Below, piece by piece: positions 1 through 10,339 of a DNA stretch of 55,000 nt (its first letter is position 1; every line of letters starts with the position of its first letter). Position numbers and translations under genes: made by a program. Source of the stretch: Chrysomallon squamiferum (taxonomy: Eukaryota; Mollusca; Gastropoda; Neomphalida; Peltospiridae); assembly GCA_012295275.1 (NCBI GenBank), contig CM022679.1, positions 9,674,669-9,729,668 on the forward strand, given 5' to 3'. The notes beneath the pieces were generated by a model. It searched no databases. It had not been told where the DNA came from and saw only the letters and a program-made list of their open reading frames with translations.

Positions 1-440
1 TCAAAAATCTCCCCGTACGCATGCACCCGTACACATCAGAAATATTATTTGACAGGGAACAATAAAAGATGCATTAATTCGGACGTAGCACGCAAGCAAC
101 TTGCGTAATAAAAAGATCTGTTCAACTTCACAGTAAATATTAATGACGTGAATGGGTTTCGGTACACGCACATACGCCACGCAAGGTTACGCCCAAGTCG
201 ATCAAGGAAATTAAAAAAGTCTACACTGCCACTGATAAGTTGGCCGGGTTGAAAATTACTTTCATTTTGTCAAATGTCAGAGCTTTCGCCGGAACGGCTA
301 ATATTTCATATATGAAATATGTCGTTTTAAATTGCAAATGGAATTGGCCTTGGGTAAAAAAGATTTTTTGTGTTTGAAAAATGAGTGTCTGTGTTGCGTG
401 TATGTTTTGTGGTTACGTGAGTAATATTTTATGATAATTA
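1..440. other. Complex sequence, presumed intron
   Basis: Microsatellite-free A+T-rich sequence. If the minus-strand exon at 2924-3110 is real, positions 1-2917 lie inside the intron that follows it. Two inverted repeats stand out: ACGCAAG/CTTGCGT at 90-96 and 100-106, and a perfect 20-bp palindrome at 301-320. A 12-codon plus-strand ORF from ATG 381 runs into a GTGAGT donor-like string near 415, too little to call an exon. Confidence 0.4.
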
Positions 441-530
441 AAACAATGACGACGACAATGACGACAACAACAACAACAACAATAATAACTATAATAATAA
501 TAATAATAGCTATAAAACATTTAGTAACAC
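441..530. repeat. (GAC/AAC)n-(AAT)n microsatellite
   Basis: Compound trinucleotide tract. GAC and AAC units pass into AAT units. Confidence 0.85.
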
Positions 531-659
531 AGGCTGATAGTGGAAACAGGTAATTCTCTTGTTATTGGAATTTTTTTTTTTTTTATATCTCAGCCAACAT
601 TTCTTTCATTATTTATTTCCTGGAGAGTAATTTCCATTTTCTTATCAATTTTCGATAAA

Positions 660-708
660 ATCTTTATTATATATATATATATGTGTGTGTGTGGGTGTAG
701 ATGTGTAG

Positions 709-768
<60 letters not shown>

Positions 769-873
769 AACAAACTATAACCACAATAATAAAAAAATTA
801 TCAAAAATCTAAATGAAATATATATTAAAAGAGAGTAAGTCACACACAGTGAGAGAGAGAGAGAGAGAGAGAT
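660..873. repeat. (TA)n-(GT)n and (GA)n tracts
   Basis: TA repeats lead into interrupted then pure GT repeats to about 765. A short GA tract follows at 849-873. A 90-codon plus-strand frame across this area translates the repeat (Cys/Val alternation) and is not a gene. Confidence 0.9.
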
Positions 874-899
874 AGTTCGTCAGTTACTAAAAATAACCT

Positions 900-1177
900 A
901 ACCCCCCCCCATGCACTCTGACCCGATACTCTGGAAAAGTTTCAACCACAAGAAAATGTGTCCTCATTTTTTATTTATACATGACGTAATTTAAAAAATG
1001 CACTGAACACACATGCACATTGTGGTTACACTGCGCGTGCATTTGAAGCGACTATGGCTATAATAAAAGGGGCGGAGCTTGTGTAAATAAGTGACAGCAC
1101 GCAAATGTCACGGCGTACGTTGGGTGTAAGCGCAATATTTTAAGTCAGTGTAGATGATAGACATGAGCGTACTAAGC
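900..1177. promoter_or_regulatory. Complex segment with GC box and TATA-like string
   Basis: A non-repetitive island between microsatellites. It contains TATAATAAAAGG at 1059-1070, overlapping GGGGCGGAGC (an Sp1/KLF-type GC box) at 1069-1078. The two overlap instead of having the spacing expected of a promoter, and no ORF follows, so a real promoter is uncertain. Confidence 0.2.
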
Positions 1178-1448
1178 AAAAAAAAAAAAAAAAAAAAAAA
1201 AAAATTTAAAAATTAAATTTAAAAAATACAGAATGTGAATACACAATTTCAGTGATAAAAATAAAATTAATAAAATGTAATTGATTTTATTTTATTTTAT
1301 TTTATTTTATTTTATTTTATTTTATTTTATTTTATTTTGTTATTTTATTATTTTATTTTAATTTTATTTTATTTTATTTTATTTTATTTTATTTTAATTA
1401 ATTTATTTATTTATTTATTATTATTATTAAATCATTTATTCATTTATT

Positions 1449-1489
<41 letters not shown>

Positions 1490-1571
1490 ATCAGTTACGG
1501 TATAAAAATGAATCTAAGAAGCTGTTGACTTACAGAAGATAACACATTTCTTCTTCTTCTTTTTTTAAAAA

Positions 1572-1621
<50 letters not shown>

Positions 1622-1622
1622 T
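1178..1622. repeat. Poly(A), (TTTTA)n, (TTTA)n and (ATT)n
   Basis: A run of 27 A at 1178-1204 is followed by a pentanucleotide TTTTA array (about 1285-1395), then TTTA/ATT units to 1490. A separate ATT array lies at 1570-1622. Confidence 0.9.
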
Positions 1623-2107
1623 ACTTCTGATATTATGACAAATGAAATTAATGTAAATATTTACCGTTATTTTACCTTCCTATCTCCGTAAAATTAAGCA
1701 CAGGATTTGATTACGCAATATAAAAATAAAACCCAGAAAAACAAATTTCCACTGAAACTAACTTAAATACTCATAAAGATACTAAACAAATTTAAAATCA
1801 GTGATTATAAAACCAACTTCCCCATGAGAACAAATAAACAAATTGATGCTCTATATTAGGAGAGAAAAAAATCCAGAGAAAGCTGATATGAAAAAAAAAA
1901 ACTTTTGCGATTATAAAATATTTTTCCTATGTCAAGTACGCTATACGAATTAAGTATTTATCAGTTATATCTGAAACAACTCATAAATCTATTAGATTTG
2001 CATAGAAATTTTTTTTTTTCATGTAGATAAACATTAATCTAGCAGAATTAGTTTTAAAAAAAATAAGATGTCAGTATTTTTTCTTCTTAATCTATTTATT
2101 TATATAT

Positions 2108-2158
<51 letters not shown>

Positions 2159-2847
2159 TTTGCTCAAAATTGTATTTTGTGGTTACAACATGTTGGCGTA
2201 ATAAGTAAAAAAATTAAATTTTAATCTAAAATGTTATCGATTATGGTTGAAAACATTTGTTAATTATATAAATTTTCTAGACATCAGAAATAAAGACAAT
2301 AACTTACAACATAAAAAAAAAAAAAATAACTTAAAATTAAATCTGTGACAGCATTCACGTCAAAATCTATGTAGATGTGTGTGTTCAAGTGTGTATATAT
2401 ATATATGTGTGTGTCCGTGTCGGTTTATTAATATATTTGTGCATATCATTGTAAGTATGTGTGTGTGTGAGTGTACGTCTGTATGTATGTACATGTAAAT
2501 GCGCGCATGTGTGGATATTTAAGATAATAACAACACTGTGTTATAAACACTGCTATTGCCAAAGTACATAACATATCATTCAAGAATATTTTATATGATA
2601 TTCAGCTGTATTATTATTATTATTATTATTGCTGTTGTTATTGTTGTTGATGATGATGATGATTATGGCGACCTTTTTTTTTTAAATACTGTTCTCTATA
2701 CAACATATTATTAATAATAAATCTTGCATTGTCTCGTATTTGTAAGACCACGCTATTTATTTATTTATTTGTTTTTTCGGCGGTCACTGAAGCTGGGGGT
2801 AAAAATGGAGTAAAAAAATTAATGGCACTGGTCCTGTTATTGTTCGA
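1623..2847. other. A+T-rich presumed intron with (TTTA)n
   Basis: A+T-rich sequence with a (TTTA)n array at 2093-2161, short GT and TA tracts at 2375-2470 and an ATT/TTG/GAT mixture at 2610-2665. No coding signal was seen. It would be intronic for the minus-strand exon at 2924-3110. Confidence 0.5.
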
Positions 2848-2885
2848 ACAACAACAACAACAACAACAACAACAGCAACAACAAA
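2848..2885. repeat. (CAA)n microsatellite
   Basis: Trinucleotide CAA repeat just beyond the splice donor of the minus-strand exon, so it would lie at the start of the intron. Confidence 0.85.
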
Positions 2886-2917
2886 ATGTATTTTAAAAAC
2901 GTTTACAACGAAGCTGG

Positions 2918-2923
2918 ACTCAC
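2918..2923 (-). promoter_or_regulatory. 5' splice site of the 2924-3110 exon
   Basis: GTGAGT on the minus strand directly follows ...CCGG and splits a Gly codon after its first base. It matches the U1-pairing consensus at all six intronic bases. Confidence 0.5.
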
Positions 2924-3110
2924 CCGGAGAATGAACGGTCAGCGAAGGAGGCATAAACCGACTGGGATAATGACCCAGTGACGTCATCGACGACGGAGTC
3001 CCGGGGCGAGATATATCCGACACCCCGGGGCGTCCGATGGAGGGCGTGTCGCCATAGCTTGAGCCTAGAGCACCCAGAGCCAGTCTGTTTCGTTCGAGAG
3101 AGAAATCCAT
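2924..3110 (-). CDS. Probable first coding exon, unrecognised protein
   Basis: Read on the minus strand, an ATG at 3110 opens 62 complete codons plus one base, and the frame then meets a consensus donor GTGAGT at 2918-2923. The product begins MDFSLERNRLALGALG. It is rich in Ser, Pro and Gly with several SP/TP sites (for example SRPGTPSS), giving a disordered character common at the N-termini of transcription factors, though I do not recognise the family. An in-frame TGA lies seven codons upstream with no good splice acceptor between, so this ATG looks like the true start. The context around the ATG is moderate (G at +4, C at -3). The exon sits in the clearest G+C-rich, CpG-containing island of the window, unlike the A+T-rich flanks. 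Reading past the donor gives a few plausible residues and then low-complexity poly-Val, supporting splicing there. Later exons would lie left of position 1. A TGACGTCA string falls inside the coding sequence. An unrelated CpG island with a chance ORF is the alternative. Confidence 0.55.
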
Positions 3111-3210
3111 GCGTCCGTCCGTGCCCTGTCAGGATGCTAGACGCACCTGTCGTCTGCTGATTCTTGGCTTTTCATGGCGGAGAGGAGATTCCGCCGTTCT
3201 CTGTACCTAA
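3111..3210 (-). other. Putative 5' leader with upstream ORF and hairpin
   Basis: This lies immediately upstream of the probable start codon. A separate ATG at 3175, in strong context (CCGCCATGA), opens a 12-codon ORF ending at a TAG at 3137-3139. It is out of frame with the main ORF. GGCGGA and TCCGCC (3176-3181 and 3190-3195 in plus coordinates) can form a 6-bp stem with an 8-base loop ending right at that upstream ATG. CCGCCATG also matches the YY1 core. These features suggest translational control of the downstream ORF, if the region is transcribed. Confidence 0.35.
3137..3175 (-). CDS. Upstream ORF, 12 codons
   Basis: Twelve codons plus stop (MKSQESADDRCV), with G at -3 of the ATG. It ends 26 bases before the main ATG. 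CAG|GTGCGT within it also resembles a splice donor, so an alternative first exon ending here is possible. It is inferred only from position and context. Confidence 0.25.
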   Translation of the reverse strand: MKSQESADDRCV

Positions 3211-3535
3211 GTTTTAAAAAAAAGAAAAGAAATAAAGACTAAGTTATATATAGAAATATATGCGGTGTAAAAAAGAAACTTAGTAAAAGAAAGGAAATCT
3301 TTCTTTTTGCGGACGTTTGCGTAAATATATATTGATGAATGGAGAAGCTATTCTCAGCTGTCCAAACCTAATCTTGAAAAGCGAGGCTGATGATGAACCG
3401 GTGATATTTTTTATTTTTTATTTTTTTTTCGTTGTGAATGGCCGTATTTTTTTTACGAATGGGGAGAGGTCCGCCATTGTTACTTGAATATAATCTTCTT
3501 TATTTTCTTCTTTTTTTAAAAAATTTGTTTAATAA
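3211..3535. other. Possible upstream region of the minus-strand gene
   Basis: Moderately A+T-rich and mostly non-repetitive. A second CCGCCAT (YY1-type core) lies at 3471-3477 on the plus strand. No TATA box is evident at the expected distance from the leader. Confidence 0.2.
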
Positions 3536-3691
3536 TTTTTTTTTTTTTTTTTTTTTTTAAATTCAGACTCTAATGCTGATTTATTTACTTTGACATTTCT
3601 ACAAGTCCACAGAAAAATATGATAAAACACAACTCATGATAATGTCTACAGCTGCTATTGTTATTACTGCTATAACTTATATCGCTATCAT

Positions 3692-3722
<31 letters not shown>

Positions 3723-3930
3723 GCTACTGCTACTACTACTGCTATTACTATTACTACAACTACAACCACTGTTAATATTGCTACAATTGCGAAATATTAT
3801 TGCGTTTACTTCTGCTTCTGCTTTTACTTCTACTACTTCTACCACTACAACAACTTTTACTATTACTGCAACTACCATTTTTACTACTACTAGTACTACT
3901 ACTGCTACTATTTCTTATGCTAATAACAGA
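3536..3930. repeat. Poly(T) and (CTA)n-type trinucleotide array
   Basis: T23 at 3536-3558 is followed by CTA/TAC trinucleotides from about 3690 to 3915. Frames on both strands give runs of Thr, Ser or Tyr and are repeat translations. Confidence 0.9.
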
Positions 3931-4130
3931 ATTATAATAACAATACTACGTCGTCTACTACGGCTATTATTGATAACTGTTTGTGATTTTGTTAAATACA
4001 TAAGAAAGTTATTTACACGTCAATGTCCTGTTTTTGGTGAATATGCAAATATCTGTTTAAATCTGACCCTGGCCTTCTAATACATTATAATCTGACCCTA
4101 ACACGCGTAGCTGAAATCCCGTTATTAGCT

Positions 4131-4131
4131 A

Positions 4132-4165
<34 letters not shown>

Positions 4166-4172
4166 ATATCTA

Positions 4173-4204
<32 letters not shown>

Positions 4205-4425
4205 ATTAATAATAGTAAATTTAAAAATAAAAATTACAAAAAAAAATAAATAAATAAAATAAAATAAAGTAAAATACATAAATAAATAAAAATAAAATAA
4301 AATAAAATAAAATAAATACAATAAAATAAATAAAAAAATAAAATAAAATAAAATAAAATAAAATAAAATAAAAAAATAAAAAAATAAAAATAAAATTAAA
4401 AATAAAATAAAATAAAATAAAATCA
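4131..4425. repeat. (TATC)n, (TA)n and (AAAAT)n
   Basis: GATA-class tetranucleotide repeat (TATC on plus) about 4131-4165, then TA, then AAT, then an imperfect AAAAT/AAAT array at 4240-4423. Confidence 0.9.
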
Positions 4426-4866
4426 TTAATTTAGTTTGCACATTAGATGCTATTTTCTATATATAAAAAAAAGAAAAAAAAAGAAGAATTTACAGGCTTA
4501 TTTTTTTTTCAGAATAAAATCTTAATGCATGTGTACATAGGAACACAGGCATCCATCCTACAGCTTGTGTGGTTAGAGGCAAAACTGATGGAGAGTGCGA
4601 TATCTGCTTCTTAACTGAATTGCATGACTCACAGTGATAGAAGTCTAATCTAAATGTGAGAATTCATTTTTGTAGAATTTTGAGTCCATCTACAGAAAAT
4701 TAGATGAATTCCTTCTACATTAGTAATTTGCCAAATAGCCGACAGTGGTAATATATATACTTCATTTATCATGTGCACGCATGGTTGCGTCTCACTTAAA
4801 TGTAACAGCCATTATGCGCTATTCGTTTTCACGCATAATGTGGTTCTAAATTATAGAATAATATAA
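4426..4866. other. Complex A+T-rich sequence
   Basis: Non-repetitive sequence without a convincing ORF, splice pair or RNA gene. Nothing further seen. Confidence 0.4.
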
Positions 4867-5190
4867 ATACATGCACACACACATACATACACACGTACGT
4901 ACATACCAACATACATACATACAAACATACATACATACATACGTAAATACATACATACATACATACATACAAATATACAATCATAAATACATACATACAC
5001 ACATACATAAAAAATACAAATATACATACACCTTTTTGATACATACATACCCACGCACCCACATACTCACACTCACGCACACACAGACACATATATCCAT
5101 ACGTACGTACATATATACATACGTACATATATACATACACACATATACACATACATACAGACATACACATAAACACATACGGACAAACAC
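4867..5190. repeat. (CATA)n tetranucleotide array
   Basis: About 320 bp of CATA units with ACAC and ATAC variants. It yields His/Thr frames on plus and Tyr/Val/Cys frames on minus, none of them real. Related arrays occur at 35.3, 43.1 and, in the complementary GTAT form, 44.5 kb. Confidence 0.95.
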
Positions 5191-6324
5191 ACGTATATTT
5201 CTTTATTATTATTATTTTTTTTTTTTTTTTGTGTTTTGGTTTTTTTTCAGTTGTTTTTTGTGGTGGTTTTTTTTAATTTGAAAATTTCATTACAATCATG
5301 TAAAAAAAAAAAAAAAAGAAAGAAAGAAAGAAAAAAGACGAATATTTTAAAACGACAAAAAAAAAAAAATATATAAATGACAAGTACGCAATATAGCGAG
5401 GACCACCAGAGAACAACATTAGTTACTGTACAGATAATAAAATATCTTTTTTAAAAATTGAAAAGAAAAAAAAAAAAGAATACTATTGTATATTTTTTTT
5501 ATATATATATTCTTTTTAAATCACTGAGACGATCGGAAACAGATACCTCAGTACAGATACGTTATTACAAAAGTGAATTTAAAAATAGTTGTCAATAAAA
5601 TCAGCTTTTCGCACATTCACATTGGCGACATCAAAGACCAAAAAGCTTTTTGTATAATATTTTTTTTAAATATATATATATATTTTTATTTTTTTTATTT
5701 TTTTTTTTTTTACAATCAAAAGAAATGAACACGATTAAGTTACTGAATATTGATACTGACCCACGAACCACGATATAAATACAGACAAATAATACAAGAA
5801 GAAGAAACATTGCACCGACTTCATGCCAAGGTGTTTTTTTTCTGATCGAGTTGTATTCCAGATCAAGTATTGTGCTTACGATTGCATACATGAAACACGC
5901 AACATTCAAAAAAGTAACTAAATTAAAATTTAAAAAGATTAGAAAATTTAAAAATTTAAAAATTAAATTTAAAAAAAAAGAAAAGAAATCTAGACAGCGC
6001 ATTTAAAATATGAAATGTAATAGTAAATTTTGAAAAAAAATTAATAATTTGTTTGAAAATCATCACAGAGGATTCACAGTTTGTGCAAGTAAGAACGTGT
6101 AAACTAATGTTTAGTTTTTGCAAGAAATATCTTCTTATTTTGTTCTTCTTCTTGTTTTTTTTATTTTTTATTTATTTATTTATTTTTTTGGTTTCAGCTG
6201 AATATTTCCATTAATTCCGTTTACGTTTAGAATATCAAAGAGACACTAATCTATTATTAACCATGTTATTACCACTTTAAGTTGAGCATAAATAGTTCTT
6301 GATGTTTTTCAGAGCGAGTCTCAC
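5191..6324. other. Homopolymer-rich A+T sequence
   Basis: Poly(T), poly(A), (GAAA)n and TA tracts separate short complex pieces (5380-5450, 5520-5640, 5715-5900, 6050-6320). No supported gene. The 123-codon minus-strand frame at 5631-6002 is mostly Phe/Leu/Lys from homopolymers. Confidence 0.4.
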
Positions 6325-6474
6325 ATATGTGTGTGTGTGTGTGTATGTGTGTGTGTGTGTGTGAGGGTATGTATATGTATATATGTGTATATATGTGTAT
6401 ATATGTATATATATATATGTGCGTGTGTGTATGTATTTATTTGTATCTACTGTAGTAACAGAACTATATTTACA

Positions 6475-6517
<43 letters not shown>

Positions 6518-6625
6518 CTATATTGCAGTGCATATGTCACAATAGTAAATATAGTTCCTTTACAACAGTAGATACAAACTGTATTACAGCAATATATATG
6601 GTTACGTTACAACAGTCACATTACA
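6325..6625. repeat. 46-bp repeat family with inverted copy
   Basis: GT, CA and TA microsatellites are flanked by an inverted repeat with arms 6440-6473 and 6545-6578, matching at 31 of 34 positions by my alignment. The right arm continues into a second direct copy (GTTACGTTACAACAG near 6600, 46 bp after its counterpart at 6554). This is the same unit as the array at 8620-9080. Confidence 0.75.
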
Positions 6626-6639
6626 TATATAAATATTTA

Positions 6640-6740
6640 ATAAAATAATAATAATAATAATAATAAAATAATAATGTTAAAACAAACAATCAAACAAACA
6701 AAAAACAACAAGCAAATACACAAACAAACAAACAAATAAA
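6640..6740. repeat. (AAT)n and (AAAC)n
   Basis: AAT repeats followed by interrupted CAAA/AAAC units. Confidence 0.85.
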
Positions 6741-7966
6741 TTCTGTATTGAGGACATTTATAATTTAACAAACACGCCGACTTTGGTAAACGGTATAAAA
6801 ATCAACTCACATATTATTACTTATGTTGTATTATAAATTCTACTTACACTGTCACATAGTTAACTTAGTATCTCTACTGAAAGAAAAAAAATTGTTTTTG
6901 CCTGACACCTATAACAGTTTATATAAAGGATTTTTTTAAAATGCATTTTCAGTAATTTTATTACTATGCGTGTTAGACTTTTATTTTGAAGTATCCAGGT
7001 CTGTATTTTGGGATAATGTGTTTTGTTTATTTCTATTTGAAAAAATATTTGTTACCTTGTTACTGTATATTTATATATTTATTTATTTTAATATTGTTTA
7101 TATTATTTATTTATTTTTATTATTATTTTGTATTATTCATTTACATACTTGATTATGTCATGCAAATTTATCTAATAATGTGCTGAAAATAGACAGATTT
7201 ATTTTTAGTTTTGTTATTTTATTATCTTCTGAAACAGAAAAAAACTATCAAAAAGCAAATTCACTGAAATATGAACAATACATTCGTCTTGTTTTGTTCG
7301 CCTTAACATTATTTACTTTAATATTTTATTAGCATTCTTTAAACATGAAAAATAAAAATCCTCTGCAAGTTTTATGTTTTTTTTGGATATTTATTTCATA
7401 TTTTCTTTGTTGAGATAAAAACTAATGTTATTTCCTTCTCTTTGTTTACTTCTCTTTATGTATTTTGTTTGTGTTTTGTTGCTATTGCCGTTGTTGTTAT
7501 TATTATTATCATTATTTATTTATTTATTGTTATTATTATTATTATTAAATTTGTTTTCGTCACTTTTTCTATATAAGATAATAACATAACTGTATTAAAA
7601 TTAATGAAAAAAAGATGTCTGTTAAGACTAGGTGTTTTTTTTTCTGGGTTAAATTTACTATGCTTTTAATTCATCAATGACACACAAACTGTGCCAATAT
7701 TAAGCCGGAGATTATCAAGTAAACGAAATGCGTTCGTTGTCAGCTGGTTTTAATTATAAACAAGCAAATAAATACGCTTTGATACAATAACAACAATGTG
7801 ACAGTACCATAAGTGAAGCTTTTTTTTACATCTGATGACATTTTTCAAATATAGAATTTTACATACAAAGTATAGTATTTTAAATTTAAATTATATAATT
7901 TTAAGAAAAAACGTAACGTAATGATAATTCTGACTAGAAAAATACATTATTTTAATAATAATACGC

Positions 7967-7969
<3 letters not shown>
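6741..7969. other. A+T-rich, no gene seen
   Basis: Very A+T-rich sequence with a TTG/TTA mixture at 7480-7550. No splice-bounded ORF or RNA gene was recognised. Confidence 0.4.

Positions 7970-8031
<62 letters not shown>
7970..8031. repeat. (TA)31 microsatellite
   Basis: Perfect TA repeat of about 62 bp, able to extrude as a cruciform. Confidence 0.95.
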
Positions 8032-8035
<4 letters not shown>

Positions 8036-8619
8036 GATTGATGATTGTTGTTTACTTCTTATTAACAATATTTAAAATGTTGTTTTTTTAATGTTGTAAC
8101 GGTTCCACAATTCAATTACTTTCTGCCTTTTACCGGGATTAATTTTCAGAATGGTCTTAAAAATATGTTTCTATTATTGCATAATACATTTTAAACTAAC
8201 ACTACATATATAAATAATAATATTTAAATATTAATTACGTTGATGCACTCAAGATTAATTTACACGTTAAATGAAAAAGCTTAGTAATTATTTATTTTCA
8301 AATCTATGATTATTTTATTTAAAAACTGTATTCCTGTTTTCTTTTTATCGACTACCTATTTGGCAAGAAGCCAATATTTTACTGTTATTAAATAATTTAG
8401 TACATAGCAGTCCATATTTTGCTTTTCAGTATCTTAAATAAACAAATAAGAAGACTTTGTTGTCGATTCAAGTTATTATTAAAAATTCATTAATTTATTC
8501 CCAAATAGCGTTTTCCTTATTATTATTATTATTATTATTATTAATCACAATAAAACCTCTATCTTCAACACAGAAATGAAAACACCATAACAGAACGGAG
8601 AATGTAACTGTGTTACCTC
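8032..8619. other. A+T-rich, no gene seen
   Basis: Complex A+T-rich sequence with a short (TTA)n at 8518-8545. No feature was recognised. Confidence 0.4.
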
Positions 8620-9080
8620 AATAAATTAGGTTACGTTACGTTAGTAAATATCATTCTGTTACAACAATAGATGTTACTACCTTAGAACAATATATATATA
8701 GTGACGTTACAACGCTAATTATAACTGTTACAACAAAATAATTATGTAGTTACGTTATAACGGTAAATATAACTGGGTTATAGCAAAATACTCAGTTACG
8801 TTACAACTGTAAGTATTAGACAACATATATATAGTTACGTTACAACGCTAAACATAACTATATTACAACAAGATATATAGTTACGTTACCACGGTAAATA
8901 TAACTATATTACTTACAACAAGACATGCAGTTACGTTACAACGGTAAATATAACTGCATTACAGCAATAAATTAGATTACGTTACGATAGTAAATGTATA
9001 TTACAACAATCGCAGTTCCGTTACAAGAGTAAATGTAATCATATGTACGCGAAAGCTGTAAATATTACGTTACAACAATA
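8620..9080. repeat. 46-bp minisatellite array
   Basis: Degenerate tandem repeat with core GTTACGTTACAACGGTAAAT. Core copies start near 8701, 8749, 8795, 8834, 8880, 8930 and 8975, so the period is about 39-50 bp. It is related to the 6.5-kb copies. Confidence 0.8.
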
Positions 9081-9284
9081 ACTGTAGCAACACATTTATC
9101 TACGTAATTAATCATAACAGCAATTATGAAAAAAAATATATATAATTACAACCACTGTAAATATAACTGAAAACCATGCCTCTTTCACAATAACAAATAA
9201 TTTCTTGAAAAATTTGTGTTTTAATTTATTCTTTTTTATTAATTAAAATTAAAAAAAAAAAAAAAATTAAATTTTTTTTTAAGA

Positions 9285-9545
9285 AATTGGATAAAACGGC
9301 CAAGGAATAAGTCTAGTGCCTAAATAATTACATCTGGCCTCGTTCATACAAATTACAATTACGTAAGAGGTCATGATAAGCAAATTAACACGCGAGTCGC
9401 TAGCACGGTCTAAACAATGAAATAAGTCACACCTCGCTTTGAAGTGTCTATAAATATCGAAGGGAGCAGTTTTATTGCCATTGAAAGCCATTTTGATTAG
9501 GTTACGATCTTAAAGATGCTCTATTAAGTATGTACTTATTTGGCA
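9285..9545. promoter_or_regulatory. Complex island, possible regulatory element
   Basis: About 260 bp of microsatellite-free, comparatively G+C-rich sequence between poly(A)/poly(T) tracts. It holds a T-box half-site TCACACCT at 9427-9434, TATAAATA at 9449-9456 and several homeodomain-type TAATT strings. The minus strand is open for 70 codons (9279-9491) without a recognisable family. Its isolation in repeat-rich DNA suggests constraint, but this is inference. Confidence 0.3.
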
Positions 9546-9579
9546 ATCAATAACGTAAGTGACGTTTCGGTTGTCCTGG

Positions 9580-9901
9580 TTTTTTTTTTTTTTTTTTTTT
9601 TTGGTTGTTTTTTAAATGTAAATATAGTAACAATATTAACAATAGAACTACTACTATTAGTAATATTGGTAATGATGGTAACAACAACAACAACAACAAC
9701 AACAACAAAAATAGTAGTGGTAGTAGTAATAATGTTGGTGACAGTGATGACGATGATGATGGTGATTATAATAACAATGTGAATATGTTTTTCCCCAGTT
9801 TACTTAATTATAATGAAAACCTTAACAAAACCTTAACAACAACAATCGCAGCAGTAGTAGTAATAATAGTATGAAGAAGAATATGGCAACAGCATTGTCA
9901 A

Positions 9902-9961
<60 letters not shown>

Positions 9962-9982
9962 AAGAAGAAGAAGAAGAAGAAT
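9580..9982. repeat. Poly(T), (AAC)n, (AAT)n and (AAG)n
   Basis: T23 at 9580-9602, AAC at about 9680-9709, mixed trinucleotides to 9780, then AAT passing into AAG at 9901-9981. The Asn, Ser and Tyr runs in all frames come from these. Confidence 0.9.
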
Positions 9983-10114
9983 ATTGTATCAACATTATGA
10001 AAACAACAAAAGACATAAAATGATTATAAATTACTAGATCTAACATTTTTGATAAATAACGGATTTTATTTTTTATTATTATTTTCTTTTTCTTTCTTTT
10101 TTTAAAGAAAATTA

Positions 10115-10333
10115 TCAACTTTGAAGAAAAAATGTCAATATTAACTTGCTATTTTCAGCTTTAACAGTTTCATTATCTTGAAGTAAAGGCATAAGTGATA
10201 ACTTTAAATAATTTATTTTGCTAAAACATTGTTTTAAAATGAGTATTCTCCCTTTTCGTAACTCTTTAATGTGTTTAAAGAATACAAATTTACCATCTGC
10301 TGTAGATTGATTTTTCAAATAAAATATTTTCTA
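10115..10333 (-). other. Unrecognised ORF behind an acceptor-like site
   Basis: On the minus strand a pyrimidine-rich acceptor (CTTTTGCCTTAG) precedes about 72 codons of non-repetitive sequence ending in TGA at 10115-10117. The translation is Lys/Leu/Phe-rich (for example KHIKELRKGRILILKQCF) and has no family I know. A terminal exon, a transposon fragment or a chance frame would all fit. At this base composition frames of this length are expected by chance. Confidence 0.15.
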
Positions 10334-10339
10334 AGGCAA

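Noticed and set aside
1059-1078. TATAATAAAAGG plus GC box as a core promoter
   Set aside because: The motifs overlap instead of being spaced, and no ORF or splice signal follows. It is retained only as a low-confidence site.
3585-4080. Ser-, Thr- and Leu-rich frames of about 85-100 codons
   Set aside because: They are products of the CTA/TAC trinucleotide repeat, open on both strands for that reason.
4829-5281. Several 65-136-codon frames on both strands
   Set aside because: They translate the (CATA)n array into His/Thr or Tyr/Val/Cys alternation. The same applies at 35309-35643, 43027-43263 and 44420-44851.
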